DNA of 45,198 bases from CAZHMN01 sp964533705 (GTDB taxonomy: Bacteria; Electryoneota; B3-LCP), in assembly GCA_964533705.1 (NCBI GenBank), contig CAZHMN010000014.1:1-45198 (forward strand). Reading direction: 5' to 3'. A program made the translations under genes and the position numbers. Position 1 is the first letter of the stretch. Each line of letters opens with the position of its first letter. The notes below the pieces were generated by a model. That model saw nothing but the letters and a program-made list of their open reading frames with translations. It was not told where the DNA came from and searched no databases. Below, in pieces: positions 25,265 to 33,649 of the stretch.

Positions 25265-26041
25265 TCATTTTATCAGCGAGGCGATTCGCCCCCATCGAAT
25301 CTTGTCGTAGAAACGATAAAAGGGTATCTGTTTATCCCAGGAAAAGTAGATGATCGTCGCTTTTCCCAGGATATTATCCTCTGGCAGAAACCCCCAATAG
25401 CGACTATCAGAGGAATTGTCTCGGTTGTCACCCATCATGAAATAATGATCTTCCGGCACTACAATCGGGCCGTAATTGTCCCGATTACCGGCACCAGGGG
25501 GGTAGATCTCCCGCTGGTTTACCCCAGCAGGACAGATGCGCCAATCCGTGTATTTCGCCTTGGGTGGATCCTTGAACGGCTTACCGTTGATCAACAGTAC
25601 TTTATCCTTGATCTGGATGGTATCGCCGGGCAAACCGACGCACCGCTTGATATAATTCTGGGAGGGATTTTTAGGATATTTAAAGACGATGATATCTCCA
25701 CGTTTGGGCTGGCGGAAAGCCGGGAGACGGGTATGGGGGACGTCGAAACCGATCCCCGTGAAGGGGATACCGATCCAATCCGGGGTGCGGATGCCATACA
25801 GGAACTTATTGACCATGAGGAAATCGCCGACCAAGAGGGTGTCTTCCATCGAGCTGGAAGGAATGCGATAAGCTTCCACCACGGCTGTGCGGATGAAGAA
25901 GACCATGATCGTCAGAGTGACGATGAATTCCAGCCAGTCCCTCACAAGGCCCTTGGCGCGGCGGCGCGCTTCTCTCTTCTCTTTGCGGCGCTTGACCCAT
26001 CCGCGATAGGCTTTCCAAACCTTTTTAACTGTTTCCCACAT
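25265..26041 (-). CDS. lepB: Signal peptidase I
   Basis: LepB cleaves signal peptides from exported proteins at the outer face of the inner membrane. The 258-residue product has a very basic N-terminus, one membrane helix (about residues 35-53), then the catalytic Ser64 in IPSSSMEDTL and Lys132 in NYIKRCVGLPGD. The late MGDNRDNSSDSRYWG box is complete. There is no Shine-Dalgarno before the ATG, and a candidate promoter lies very close upstream. It follows lepA and the small ORF, echoing the common lepA-lepB pairing. Confidence 0.95.
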   Translation of the reverse strand: MWETVKKVWKAYRGWVKRRKEKREARRRAKGLVRDWLEFIVTLTIMVFFIRTAVVEAYRIPSSSMEDTLLVGDFLMVNKFLYGIRTPDWIGIPFTGIGFDVPHTRLPAFRQPKRGDIIVFKYPKNPSQNYIKRCVGLPGDTIQIKDKVLLINGKPFKDPPKAKYTDWRICPAGVNQREIYPPGAGNRDNYGPIVVPEDHYFMMGDNRDNSSDSRYWGFLPEDNILGKATIIYFSWDKQIPFYRFYDKIRWGRIASLIK

Positions 26042-26052
26042 TTTTCAGATTT

Positions 26053-26081
26053 ATTTTATGAAATGTCCACTGTAACTTCAA
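26053..26081 (-). promoter_or_regulatory. Weak candidate promoter at lepB
   Basis: On the minus strand, TTGAAG (26076-26081) and TAAAAT (26053-26058) are 17 bases apart. The predicted start site would lie only about five bases before the lepB ATG, so the message would be nearly leaderless, which fits the missing Shine-Dalgarno. The match could be chance. Confidence 0.3.
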
Positions 26082-26201
26082 CCGATTGGCGTTCGAGAGA
26101 GTTCCCGATCAGGCCATTTCTTCTTGGTACTGCTCGATCAAATTTTCCATTATGCTACACACAACCGAGACTCCCAAGCTTGTTTATCGTGGTTCTCGGC
26201 T

Positions 26202-26315
26202 TCAAATTCTTGCGTAGAGCAAAATCCCTGCCGCGGCGCAGAGGATAATCAGCAGCGCCGGGTGCCAGTGCAAAACCGCCAGGACGAAGACAATGGCGGG
26301 ACGAACCGCTGTCAT
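26202..26315 (-). CDS. 37-residue hydrophobic ORF, possible transporter remnant
   Basis: The ORF has an ATG start preceded by AGGAGGG, the strongest Shine-Dalgarno of the neighbourhood, though spacing is short (about three bases). The product is mostly hydrophobic: a VRPAIVFVLAV helix, HWHP, then a LLIILCAAAGILL helix. The order VRPA...helix...HPALL...GILL resembles the C-terminal end of chromate-transporter (ChrA) family proteins, so it may be a decayed remnant. Alternatively it is a genuine small membrane peptide expressed with lepA and lepB. The frame is open upstream only to a stop inside the end of lepA. Confidence 0.4.
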   Translation of the reverse strand: MTAVRPAIVFVLAVLHWHPALLIILCAAAGILLYARI

Positions 26316-26359
26316 GGCCCTCCTGTACGATAATCCATCTTCAGATATTCGGGAACGGA

Positions 26360-28159
26360 TTAATTCTCGTCATCAACTTTAAGCAGAGCGAGAAAGGCCT
26401 CCTGAGGTATCTCGACCGAACCGATCTGCTTCATCCTTCTCTTTCCTTCGCGCTGTTTTTCAAGCAGTTTGCGCTTCCTGGTGATATCGCCGCCGTAACA
26501 TTTGGCCAGAACGTTCTTACGCAGAGCGCGGACGTTGGTGCGAGCGATGACCTTGGACCCAACCGCGGCTTGAATGGCGACCTGAAAAAGCTGGTTGGGA
26601 ATCACCTGCTTCAGCTTACGCGTCAAACGCTGCCCCCATTCGTAGGCTTTGTCCTGATGCACAATCACGGATAAAGCATCCACGGGTTCCCCGTTCAGCA
26701 TGAGATCGAGGCGCACCATATTGGAGGGACGGAAACCGATCAGATCGTAATCGAGAGAAGCATAGCCCCGTGAAGTTGATTTCAGGCGATCGTAAAAGTC
26801 GTAAATCACCTCTGAGAGGGGAAATTCGAATTGAAGATTGACGCGATTGCCCTCCAGGTATTCGGTGGTCTTATACACCCCGCGGCGATCCAATGCCAGC
26901 TTCATAATGGGGCCGATGTAGTCAGAAGGCGTGATGATCTCTGCTTTGATGTACGGTTCTTCCACCAGCGTCTGGCGACTGATCTGCGGCATTTTGGCGG
27001 GATTATCGATTATAAGCGTTTCACCGTTTTCCAACGTCACTCGGTATTCAACGTTGGGTAGGGTGGTGATCAAATTGAGATTATACTCCCGCTCCAGCCG
27101 TTCCTGAACAATCTCCATGTGAAGCCTACCCAAAAATCCGCAGCGGAAACCGAAGCCCAGAGCGAGGGATGATTCGGGCTCCCAGGTGAAGGCAGCGTCA
27201 TTTAGAGCCAGCTTCTCCAGGGAATCCCGCAGGTCGGCGTAATCTTCGCTGTTGGTGGGGTATAGCCCGGCAAAGACCATGGGCTTGATGAGCTTGAACC
27301 CGGGCAATGGGATCGAAGCGGGGCGGCGGTTATCGGTGATGGTGTCACCCACTCGGGTTTCACGAATCATCTTGCATCCGGGGATGACATAGCCGACTTC
27401 ACCAGCACTTAGACGAGGGAGCGCTTTTCGGGTCAGGCTGAATTTGCCCACTTCTTCAGCTTCATATTTCTTATTGTTGCTCATGAAGCGAATCGGCATT
27501 CCCTTTTCCAGAGTCCCATCGAAAACGCGCACATAGGGAATCGCGCCGCGATAGGTATCGAAGATCGAATCAAAGATGAGGGCTCTTAAGGGCGCATCGG
27601 GATCGCCTTTCGGCGCGGGGATTCTGCGAACGATGGCTCTGGGGACTTCGGCGATTCCGTGTCCCAATTTGGCACTGACTCTGATAATTTCCCCGGGATC
27701 GCAACCTAAGAGATCCACCAGGCAGGAAGCCGTTTCTTCAATTTGGGCGGAAGGGAGATCAATCTTATTGATAATGGGAATGATCTGCAGATCGTGTTCG
27801 ATGGCCAGATATAAATTCGAGATGGTCTGCGCCTGAATGCCCTGGGTGGCATCCACAACCAAAAGAGCGCCTTCGCAAGCGGCCAGGCTTCGACTGACCT
27901 CATAGGTAAAATCCACGTGTCCGGGGGTATCAATGAGATTGAGGGTAAATTCCCCCAGCTCATCGTCAGTATATATCATGCTCACCGCACGGGCTTTTAT
28001 TGTGATGCCGCGCTCCTTCTCAAGTTCCATATCATCCAGGATCTGGCCCTGGGATTGGAGCGGTGCGATGGTGCCGGTCAGTTCGAGCAGCCGGTCGGCC
28101 AAGGTGGACTTGCCATGGTCAATGTGGGCGATAATGCTGAAATTTCGAATTCGTTCCAT
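26360..28159 (-). CDS. lepA: Elongation factor 4 (LepA GTPase)
   Basis: LepA is a ribosome-associated translational GTPase linked to back-translocation and initiation. The 599-residue product has the full family length. GTPase motifs are AHIDHGKST (G1), the ERGITIKA switch, DTPGHVDF (G3) and NKIDLP (G4). EF-G-like domains III and V follow, and the LepA-specific C-terminal domain carries YGGDITRKRKLLEKQREGK. It is divergent from the HD-GYP gene and upstream of lepB. Confidence 0.97.
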   Translation of the reverse strand: MERIRNFSIIAHIDHGKSTLADRLLELTGTIAPLQSQGQILDDMELEKERGITIKARAVSMIYTDDELGEFTLNLIDTPGHVDFTYEVSRSLAACEGALLVVDATQGIQAQTISNLYLAIEHDLQIIPIINKIDLPSAQIEETASCLVDLLGCDPGEIIRVSAKLGHGIAEVPRAIVRRIPAPKGDPDAPLRALIFDSIFDTYRGAIPYVRVFDGTLEKGMPIRFMSNNKKYEAEEVGKFSLTRKALPRLSAGEVGYVIPGCKMIRETRVGDTITDNRRPASIPLPGFKLIKPMVFAGLYPTNSEDYADLRDSLEKLALNDAAFTWEPESSLALGFGFRCGFLGRLHMEIVQERLEREYNLNLITTLPNVEYRVTLENGETLIIDNPAKMPQISRQTLVEEPYIKAEIITPSDYIGPIMKLALDRRGVYKTTEYLEGNRVNLQFEFPLSEVIYDFYDRLKSTSRGYASLDYDLIGFRPSNMVRLDLMLNGEPVDALSVIVHQDKAYEWGQRLTRKLKQVIPNQLFQVAIQAAVGSKVIARTNVRALRKNVLAKCYGGDITRKRKLLEKQREGKRRMKQIGSVEIPQEAFLALLKVDDEN

Positions 28160-28210
28160 TTAGGAAGACTCAGACTTCCAGAGGTGCGGTATATATCGGT
28201 GAAAATCTTC

Positions 28211-28239
28211 TTGACTTATCTCGTAGATAATGGTATATT
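28211..28239 (+). promoter_or_regulatory. Sigma-70-type promoter for the HD-GYP gene
   Basis: -35 TTGACT (28211-28216) and -10 TATATT (28234-28239) are exactly 17 bases apart. The start site would fall near 28246, about 28 bases before the ATG at 28274. This argues against the in-frame ATG at 28244, which would lie at or before the start site. Confidence 0.65.
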
Positions 28240-28273
28240 TCAAATGCTTTTTAGAAAACCGCCTGCTGGGACA

Positions 28274-29440
28274 ATGCGATATTATACATTGAACGAGCTG
28301 AACCCGGGGATGAAGCTCGGCAGTTCGATTTACAGTTCAAAAGGAAACCTGCTGCTGGCCGCCGGTAAGCCTCTCGATACCGGGTTTATTACCCGCATAG
28401 ACGAGCTGGGGTTTCCGGGCGTTTATATTGATGAACCGGGATTCGAGTCCATCGAACCTCCCGAGCTCATTGACCCATCCCTCCGTGCCAGCACACACGC
28501 CCTGCTGGGCGAGTGCCTCGAATCACTGACGAAACTCAGTCCGATCATCCAGGAATTTGACGAATCCTTAGAAGACCGTCTCGCCGCGCACCCTGAATTT
28601 CAAAAGGTGCTGCCCATGGGCGAGATCCAGAACAAAGTGCACCTGATCATTGACGAGCTGATGGAGCAGTTCGCCACTGAACTTCCCTGCTTGTTGATCA
28701 AAGCTCACAGCCGCTACCAGGTGGAACATGCCATCGATACCATGCTGATATCGGTGCTACTGGGGATCAATTTCCGTTTTGTCTATCGAGAATTGCGCCA
28801 ATTAGGTATCGCCGCTCTCCTGCATGATGTAGGGAAAACTCTATTGGCGAAACCCGGCGAAGAAAATATCGGCCCGGATCATCCCAGATATAAAGAGCAT
28901 CCCACGCTGGGCGGTTTGATCATCCAGGCGTGCGGCACGAATCACTATACTGAAGCCGCCGCCATTCAACAGCACCACGAGAGACAGGACGGAAAAGGTT
29001 TTCCCAATGGTCTTATCGGATACAACAAAGCGCCAATTTCCAGCCGCCCGCACCACAGCGGCACGATTTACCGGCTTGCCGAGATCGTAAGCGTCGCTGA
29101 TGCATACGACGTGTTAACCTCCGGGGCTTACGCACCGGCAATCACACCTGAACAAGCCATCCAGAAGCTGGTGAATCGCAGCTTTTTCGAATTCAACGCC
29201 GAAGCGGTGCGTATGTTAACCCGTGTGGTGCAAATTTTTCCGGTGGGCTGCCAGGTGCGGATTCGTAAATGTTCAGATGCAAAACTACTGCACGCCCGTG
29301 GAATTGTTTCAAAAGCCAATTCGAATCAGGCCAACCGCGTTGAATTGATCCTGACTCACGATTCTTCCGGCAATAGCATAAAACCTACCCCGGTATCCCT
29401 CGCCGAAGATGGGGAAGCCCGCCTCGAGCTCGTTTTTTAG
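28274..29440 (+). CDS. HD-GYP domain protein, probable c-di-GMP phosphodiesterase
   Basis: HD-GYP proteins hydrolyse the second messenger cyclic di-GMP, though some act on other nucleotides. The 388-residue product begins MRYYTLNELNPGMKLG, an N-terminal domain like DUF3391. The HD-GYP core follows: LLHDVGK (His184-Asp185), the HPTLGG histidine, HHERQDGKGFP at 234-244 (GFP in place of GYP) and IVSVADAYDVLTSG. A C-terminal beta-rich tail of about 70 residues follows. I chose ATG 28274 because of the promoter position; GGGA lies just upstream. It has no receiver or membrane domain. Confidence 0.9.
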   Translation: MRYYTLNELNPGMKLGSSIYSSKGNLLLAAGKPLDTGFITRIDELGFPGVYIDEPGFESIEPPELIDPSLRASTHALLGECLESLTKLSPIIQEFDESLEDRLAAHPEFQKVLPMGEIQNKVHLIIDELMEQFATELPCLLIKAHSRYQVEHAIDTMLISVLLGINFRFVYRELRQLGIAALLHDVGKTLLAKPGEENIGPDHPRYKEHPTLGGLIIQACGTNHYTEAAAIQQHHERQDGKGFPNGLIGYNKAPISSRPHHSGTIYRLAEIVSVADAYDVLTSGAYAPAITPEQAIQKLVNRSFFEFNAEAVRMLTRVVQIFPVGCQVRIRKCSDAKLLHARGIVSKANSNQANRVELILTHDSSGNSIKPTPVSLAEDGEARLELVF

Positions 29441-29447
29441 CCCTGCC

Positions 29448-29480
29448 AGAACAAAAGAAAAGCAACTCCGAGGAGTTGCT
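29448..29480 (-). terminator. Intrinsic terminator of the ribosomal superoperon
   Basis: On the minus strand AGCAACTCC pairs with GGAGTTGCT across a 2-base gap (29461-29480) and is followed by TTTCTTTTGTTCT. It lies 25 bases past the rplQ stop. On the plus strand no T-run follows, so it serves the minus strand only. Confidence 0.88.
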
Positions 29481-29505
29481 GCAACACCAGAGAAGTCGGC
29501 GCTTA

Positions 29506-29955
29506 TCAGGATTCCTCAGCGGAAGTTTCGGCCTTTGGCTTGGCTTTTTTCTCCTGCTTCTTAGATGCCTTTGCCTTGGTTTTTCCGCCGCCGATGGCTT
29601 CTCGATCAACCAGCTCAAGGATAGCCAAAGGTGCAGCATCCCCTCTGCGCACGCCCAACTTCACAATGCGCGTATATCCCCCATTCCGATCGGCATAGAA
29701 CGGTCCAATCTGATCGAAGAGGGTTTTTACCACAGCCTTATGGCGCAGGTGTTTCAACACATGCCTGCGACTGGCCAGGTCACCCTTGCGGGCGAAGGTA
29801 ATCATGCGTTCAACAAAAGGCCGAACCGCTCTGGCCTTGGCGACAGTGGTACGAATCTGCCTCTCCTGGATTAATGCACAAGCCATGTTGGCGAAGAGCG
29901 CTCTCCGATGACTGGTCGTGCGATTTAAGTGAACTTTGGAATTTCGATGTCTCAT
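29506..29955 (-). CDS. rplQ: 50S ribosomal protein L17, with Lys/Ala tail
   Basis: L17 lies near the peptide exit tunnel. The 149-residue product has the standard core (MRHRNSKVHLNRTTSHRRAL, FARKGDLASRRHVLKHL, NGGYTRIVKLGVRRGDAAP). The last 28 or so residues are a Lys/Ala/Glu low-complexity tail beyond the usual end. It is the last gene of the superoperon, after rpoA. Confidence 0.97.
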   Translation of the reverse strand: MRHRNSKVHLNRTTSHRRALFANMACALIQERQIRTTVAKARAVRPFVERMITFARKGDLASRRHVLKHLRHKAVVKTLFDQIGPFYADRNGGYTRIVKLGVRRGDAAPLAILELVDREAIGGGKTKAKASKKQEKKAKPKAETSAEES

Positions 29956-30012
29956 GACGATGTTTTTGAAATGCTTTGATCAGTAACCTAAACCAGCTAC
30001 AATGACGGTGGA

Positions 30013-31008
30013 TTAGCGCCGTTTGGAATCTAACCCAAGATAACGATCCACATCCATCCCAAACTCCAGGCCGTGTTCTTTCAAGATCTCGGTCAATTCG
30101 GTCAGAGACTTGCGACCGAAGTTCTTGAACTTCAGCATCTCCGCTTCATCCTTGGCTACCAGGTCGGCGATGGTGCGAATCTTGGCCTCTTTGAGGCAAT
30201 TGGCGCTCCGAACCGAAAGTTCCAATTCGTCAACTGACTTTTTCAAGAGTTTGCGAATTCTCAGGGCTTCCTCGTCGATTTCTTGATCGGCCTGCTCTTC
30301 GCGGGCTTTGATGTCGAAGTTAATGAAGAGCTGGATGTGGTCTTTGAGAATTCTACCGGCGATGGACAGAGCGTCATCCGGAGTTATAGATCCATCGGTG
30401 GTGATGTCCAGAATCAGCTTCTCATAGTCAGTACGCTGGCCGATGCGGGTGTTTTCCACTGTATAGGTGACGTTGCGGATCGGCGAGTAAATAGCGTCTA
30501 TCGGAATCGTGCCGATGGCTTGATCGGGAATTCGGTTTTCTTCAGCGGGCACATATCCCCGACCCCTGCGGACAACCAATTCCATGTTAAAATCGGCATC
30601 ATCTTCAAGGGTAGCGATATGCTGTTCGGGATTTAGAATTTCGAAGTCGGTGTTTCCCTTCTGGATATCGGCGGCGGTGAAGACGCCGGGCCCTTTCAGG
30701 TGCAGCAGGATCTTGTCGGGTTTACGGTTCATTAGTTTGAGGCGAACCGCTTTCAAATTCAACACGATCTCGGCGACGTCTTCGACTACACCAGGAATAG
30801 TGCTGAATTCGTGCAATATTCCGTCTATTTTAACGGAAACGATGGCGGCACCAGACAAGGAAGCCAGGAGAACCCTTCGCATGGCATTTCCAAGGGTTAC
30901 ACCGTAGCCGCGCTCCAGCGGCTGGATGATAAAGCGTCCGAAGTCCGTGGTGTAACTCGCTTCATCCAAGTCTACCGCTTCCGGCATCTGAAAATTAGTG
31001 CCATTCAT
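30013..31008 (-). CDS. rpoA: RNA polymerase alpha subunit
   Basis: Alpha dimerises to nucleate RNA polymerase assembly and contacts upstream promoter DNA and activators. The 331-residue product has the N-terminal domain (about 1-235), with FIIQPLERGYGVTLGNAMRRVLL and the INFDIKAREEQ region. After a flexible linker comes the C-terminal domain (about 255-325), with the SVRSANCLKEAKIRTIADLV and GRKSLTEL helices. AGGAGG lies eight bases upstream of the ATG. It sits between rpsD and rplQ. Confidence 0.98.
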   Translation of the reverse strand: MNGTNFQMPEAVDLDEASYTTDFGRFIIQPLERGYGVTLGNAMRRVLLASLSGAAIVSVKIDGILHEFSTIPGVVEDVAEIVLNLKAVRLKLMNRKPDKILLHLKGPGVFTAADIQKGNTDFEILNPEQHIATLEDDADFNMELVVRRGRGYVPAEENRIPDQAIGTIPIDAIYSPIRNVTYTVENTRIGQRTDYEKLILDITTDGSITPDDALSIAGRILKDHIQLFINFDIKAREEQADQEIDEEALRIRKLLKKSVDELELSVRSANCLKEAKIRTIADLVAKDEAEMLKFKNFGRKSLTELTEILKEHGLEFGMDVDRYLGLDSKRR

Positions 31009-31028
31009 AAATACCGCCTCCTGTGAGA

Positions 31029-31658
31029 TTACTTCGAGTAAAGCTCCACGACCATCTGCTCCTGGGCACGGATGGGAATGGCGTCGCGTGTGGGATAATT
31101 TATAAAAACGCCCTCCATCCGCGCTTTGTCCAACTGTAGGTACGGGACTAATTTTCCTTCCTTGATCCGTTTCATCGAATCGTGTATCAGTTCCATCTTG
31201 CGGGATCGCTCTTTGATCCTGATCGTATCCCCGGGCGAGAGAATATATGAGGGGATGTCCACAATGCGATCCTTTACCATCACATGTCGATGGCGCACCA
31301 GTTGCCTGGCGGCTTGACGTGAAGGCGCAAATCCAATTCGATAGACGATGTTGTCCAGCCTGGACTCGAGCATCGCCAAGAGCAGTTGACCGGTGATTCC
31401 CTTCTGCCGTACCGCTTTATAATAAAAGTTGCGAAACTGTTTTTCTTGCAGACCGTAGATGCGCTTAATCTTCTGTTTTTCCCGCAATTGAATTCCATAT
31501 TCGGACCTCTTGAAGCGGCGGCTGCGCCCGTGTTGGCCGGGAGGAATCTCCCGTCTTTCAAAGGCACACTTGGCACTGCTGCACCTCTCTCCTTTTAAAA
31601 AGAGTTTATCGCCCTCGCGGCGGCACAGCTTACAGACAGGTCCAGTATTTCTCGCCAT
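31029..31658 (-). CDS. rpsD: 30S ribosomal protein S4
   Basis: S4 is a primary 16S rRNA binder and often the translational repressor of the alpha operon. The 209-residue product is complete. It carries Cys9, Cys12, Cys26 and Cys31 near the N-terminus, so it is the zinc-binding (C+) form. The S4 RNA-binding domain (RLDNIVYRIGFAPSRQAARQ) is near the middle. It lies between rpsK and rpoA. Confidence 0.98.
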   Translation of the reverse strand: MARNTGPVCKLCRREGDKLFLKGERCSSAKCAFERREIPPGQHGRSRRFKRSEYGIQLREKQKIKRIYGLQEKQFRNFYYKAVRQKGITGQLLLAMLESRLDNIVYRIGFAPSRQAARQLVRHRHVMVKDRIVDIPSYILSPGDTIRIKERSRKMELIHDSMKRIKEGKLVPYLQLDKARMEGVFINYPTRDAIPIRAQEQMVVELYSK

Positions 31659-31676
31659 ATCGAGAATGCTCCTCTT

Positions 31677-32060
31677 TTATACGCGCCGCTTCTTCTTAGG
31701 GCGGCAACCATTGTGGGGGATGGGGGTAACGTCTCTAATTGCCGTGATCTGCAGTCCGGCGGCCTGTAAAGAGCGAATGGCAGAATCACGACCTGCTCCC
31801 GGGCCCTTCACACGCACTTCGACCTTTCTCATACCCAAATCCATTGCAGCTCTGGCCGCATGGGAGCCGGCCTGCTGGGCAGCGAAGGGGGTATTCTTGC
31901 GAGATCCCTTGAATCCCATCTTGCCAGCAGAGGCTGAAGAGACAACATTACCGTAAATATCCGTCAACGAAATGATCGTATTGTTAAAGGACGCCTTGAT
32001 GAAGGCGATCCCGGTTGCGTCGACTTTTTCCTTTTTCGGCTTTCTTTTAGGTTTGGCCAA
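31677..32060 (-). CDS. rpsK: 30S ribosomal protein S11
   Basis: S11 forms the platform near the mRNA exit path. The 127-residue product has the conserved ASFNNTIISLTDIYGNVV, SAGKMGFKGSRKNTPFAAQ and DVTPIPHNGCRPKKKRRV segments. It lies between rpsM and rpsD with gaps of 14 and 18 bases. Confidence 0.98.
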   Translation of the reverse strand: MAKPKRKPKKEKVDATGIAFIKASFNNTIISLTDIYGNVVSSASAGKMGFKGSRKNTPFAAQQAGSHAARAAMDLGMRKVEVRVKGPGAGRDSAIRSLQAAGLQITAIRDVTPIPHNGCRPKKKRRV

Positions 32061-32074
32061 AGCACTTCTCCAAT

Positions 32075-32443
32075 TTATTTTTTACGCGACGGAGACGTTC
32101 GTTTCTTTCCTTTTCTGGTGCGAGCGTTATTCTTGGTATTCTGACCACGGACGGGCAGACCTTTGCGATGTCGCAGTCCCCGGTAACAGCCGATGTCCAT
32201 CAAGCGCTTGACGCTCATCATCACTTCGGTGCGCAACGGGCCTTCGACCTTGAACTCGTTCTGGATGACGCTGTTGATGCTGTGTACATCTCCATCAGCC
32301 AGAGCGTTCACCCGGGTATCGGGATTAACGCCGGTTTTTTCGATAATCCGCTTTGCGAGAGCGGGTCCGATTCCGTAAATATAGGTTAAAGCAACCTCGA
32401 TCCGTTTATCTTTGGGCAGATCAACACCAGCAATACGTGCCAC
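32075..32443 (-). CDS. rpsM: 30S ribosomal protein S13
   Basis: S13 sits in the head of the small subunit and contacts the P-site tRNA. The 122-residue product begins MARIAGVDLPKDKRIEVALT and has the helix-hairpin segment YIYGIGPALAKRI and the basic tail GLPVRGQNTKNNARTRKGKK. It follows rpmJ by 20 bases. Confidence 0.98.
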   Translation of the reverse strand: MARIAGVDLPKDKRIEVALTYIYGIGPALAKRIIEKTGVNPDTRVNALADGDVHSINSVIQNEFKVEGPLRTEVMMSVKRLMDIGCYRGLRHRKGLPVRGQNTKNNARTRKGKKRTSPSRKK

Positions 32444-32463
32444 AAGACCTCCTAAACGGGTAA

Positions 32464-32577
32464 TTAACCCTGTCTCTGTTTGTGTTTGGGATTCCTGCAG
32501 ATCACCCGCACCTTACCGTGGCGCCGGATGATCTTACAGTTATCGCACATTTTCTTAATAGAGCTGCGAACCTTCAC
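32464..32577 (-). CDS. rpmJ: 50S ribosomal protein L36
   Basis: L36 is the smallest large-subunit protein. The 37-residue product reads MKVRSSIKKMCDNCKIIRRH, then GKVRVICRNPKHKQRQG. Its zinc knuckle is Cys11, Cys14, Cys27 and His32. The start is GTG at 32577 with GGAGG six bases upstream. The short length and GTG start make it easy to overlook. It lies between infA and rpsM, its usual place. Confidence 0.97.
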   Translation of the reverse strand: MKVRSSIKKMCDNCKIIRRHGKVRVICRNPKHKQRQG

Positions 32578-32596
32578 CAGCAACCTCCGCAAATGA

Positions 32597-32815
32597 TTAC
32601 TTGTATCTGTAAATGATTCGACCCCGGTTCAGGTCGTAAGGAGAAAGCTCCACCGTCACTTTATCGCCGGGGAGAATCTTAATAAAGTGCATGCGCATTT
32701 TCCCTGATATGTGCGCCAGAACTTTATGTCCATTCTCGAGTTCAACCCGGAAGGTCGCGTTCGGCAGAGTTTCGAGAATCGATCCATCGATTTTTATAGG
32801 CTCTTCTTTTGCCAC
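32597..32815 (-). CDS. infA: Translation initiation factor IF-1
   Basis: IF-1 blocks the ribosomal A site during initiation. The 72-residue product is a single OB fold with the family sequence GSILETLPNATFRVELENGH, KMRMHFIKILPGDKVTVELSPYD and GRIIYRYK. Length is exactly typical. It lies between map and rpmJ. Confidence 0.98.
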   Translation of the reverse strand: MAKEEPIKIDGSILETLPNATFRVELENGHKVLAHISGKMRMHFIKILPGDKVTVELSPYDLNRGRIIYRYK

Positions 32816-32872
32816 AAACCCCTCAAGCTGAACTGCAGAAACTTACTCCTGTGCTTTTCAAACCAGATATGT

Positions 32873-33649
32873 TCAATCAGGTTCATCGCTATCGCGCGTC
32901 AGGATCATGGGTTCACCTTTGGTCACGACAATCGTCTCTTCCCAGTGCGCTGAGGGCAAACCGTCCAACGTTACCACCGTCCATCCATCCGGAGCGGTTA
33001 CGACTTCATGACTGCCCATATTGATCATCGGTTCAATGGCCAGCGCCATACCCGACCGGAGTTTCGGGCCTCTTCCGGGCAATCCGAAGTTGGGGATTTG
33101 AGGTTCTTCGTGTAACGAGCGCCCGATACCGTGCCCGCTCAGTTCACGGACGACGGAAAATCCCTGGCTTTCCACTCGAGTCTGGATAGCGTACGAAATG
33201 TCCGACAGCCGTCGCCCTTCCCTGGCTTGCCGTATTCCCTCATCCAGGCTCTGACGAACCACTCTGACCAATTCTCGAATTTTATCGGAGACTTCACCGA
33301 TAAGAAACGACCGGGCGACATCGCCGAAGTACCCGTCTAATTCCACGCCTATGTCCAGACCGACGATCTGGCCTTCCTGGAAAATCCGATTGCCCGGAAT
33401 GCCGTGCACGACTTCGGCGTCGATGGAAATACAGGTGCTGGCCGGAAAAGGAATCCCATCCGCACCGGTAAAGCCTTTAAATGCAGGTCGTCCGCCCCGT
33501 CGAACGATACTCTCTTCAACGAATTTATCAACGTCACGGGCAGCCACGCCCGGAACCATCAGAGGCTCAACTTCTCTTAAAACATCCTTTAATATGGCAC
33601 AAGCTCTGCCAATAGCCTTAATTTCATACCGATTCTTTATCGTGATCAT
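32873..33649 (-). CDS. map: Methionine aminopeptidase
   Basis: Map removes the initiator methionine from nascent proteins. I start it at ATG 33649 (MITIKNRYEIKAI) with AGGA six bases upstream, giving 258 residues. A longer frame would run deep into adk. Metal ligands are the aspartates in GLDIGVELDGYFGD, the His in ELSGHGIGRSLHE, and the glutamates in AIEPMI and HWEETIVV. Its start overlaps the end of adk by 26 bases, suggesting translational coupling. Confidence 0.97.
   Translation of the reverse strand: MITIKNRYEIKAIGRACAILKDVLREVEPLMVPGVAARDVDKFVEESIVRRGGRPAFKGFTGADGIPFPASTCISIDAEVVHGIPGNRIFQEGQIVGLDIGVELDGYFGDVARSFLIGEVSDKIRELVRVVRQSLDEGIRQAREGRRLSDISYAIQTRVESQGFSVVRELSGHGIGRSLHEEPQIPNFGLPGRGPKLRSGMALAIEPMINMGSHEVVTAPDGWTVVTLDGLPSAHWEETIVVTKGEPMILTRDSDEPD

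Larger units (their letters stand above)
26042..26359. other. Spacer between lepB and lepA
   Basis: This 318-base spacer holds one small ORF (26202-26315) and a weak candidate promoter near lepB. In the remaining roughly 120 bases between the ORF and that promoter I see no convincing gene, repeat or terminator. Confidence 0.5.

Noticed and set aside
25445..26248. 267-codon plus-strand frame opposite lepB
   Set aside because: Antisense to a complete signal peptidase gene; no domain or ribosome site.
27917..28273. Upstream extension of the HD-GYP frame
   Set aside because: It runs through lepA on the other strand and precedes the promoter at 28211-28239.
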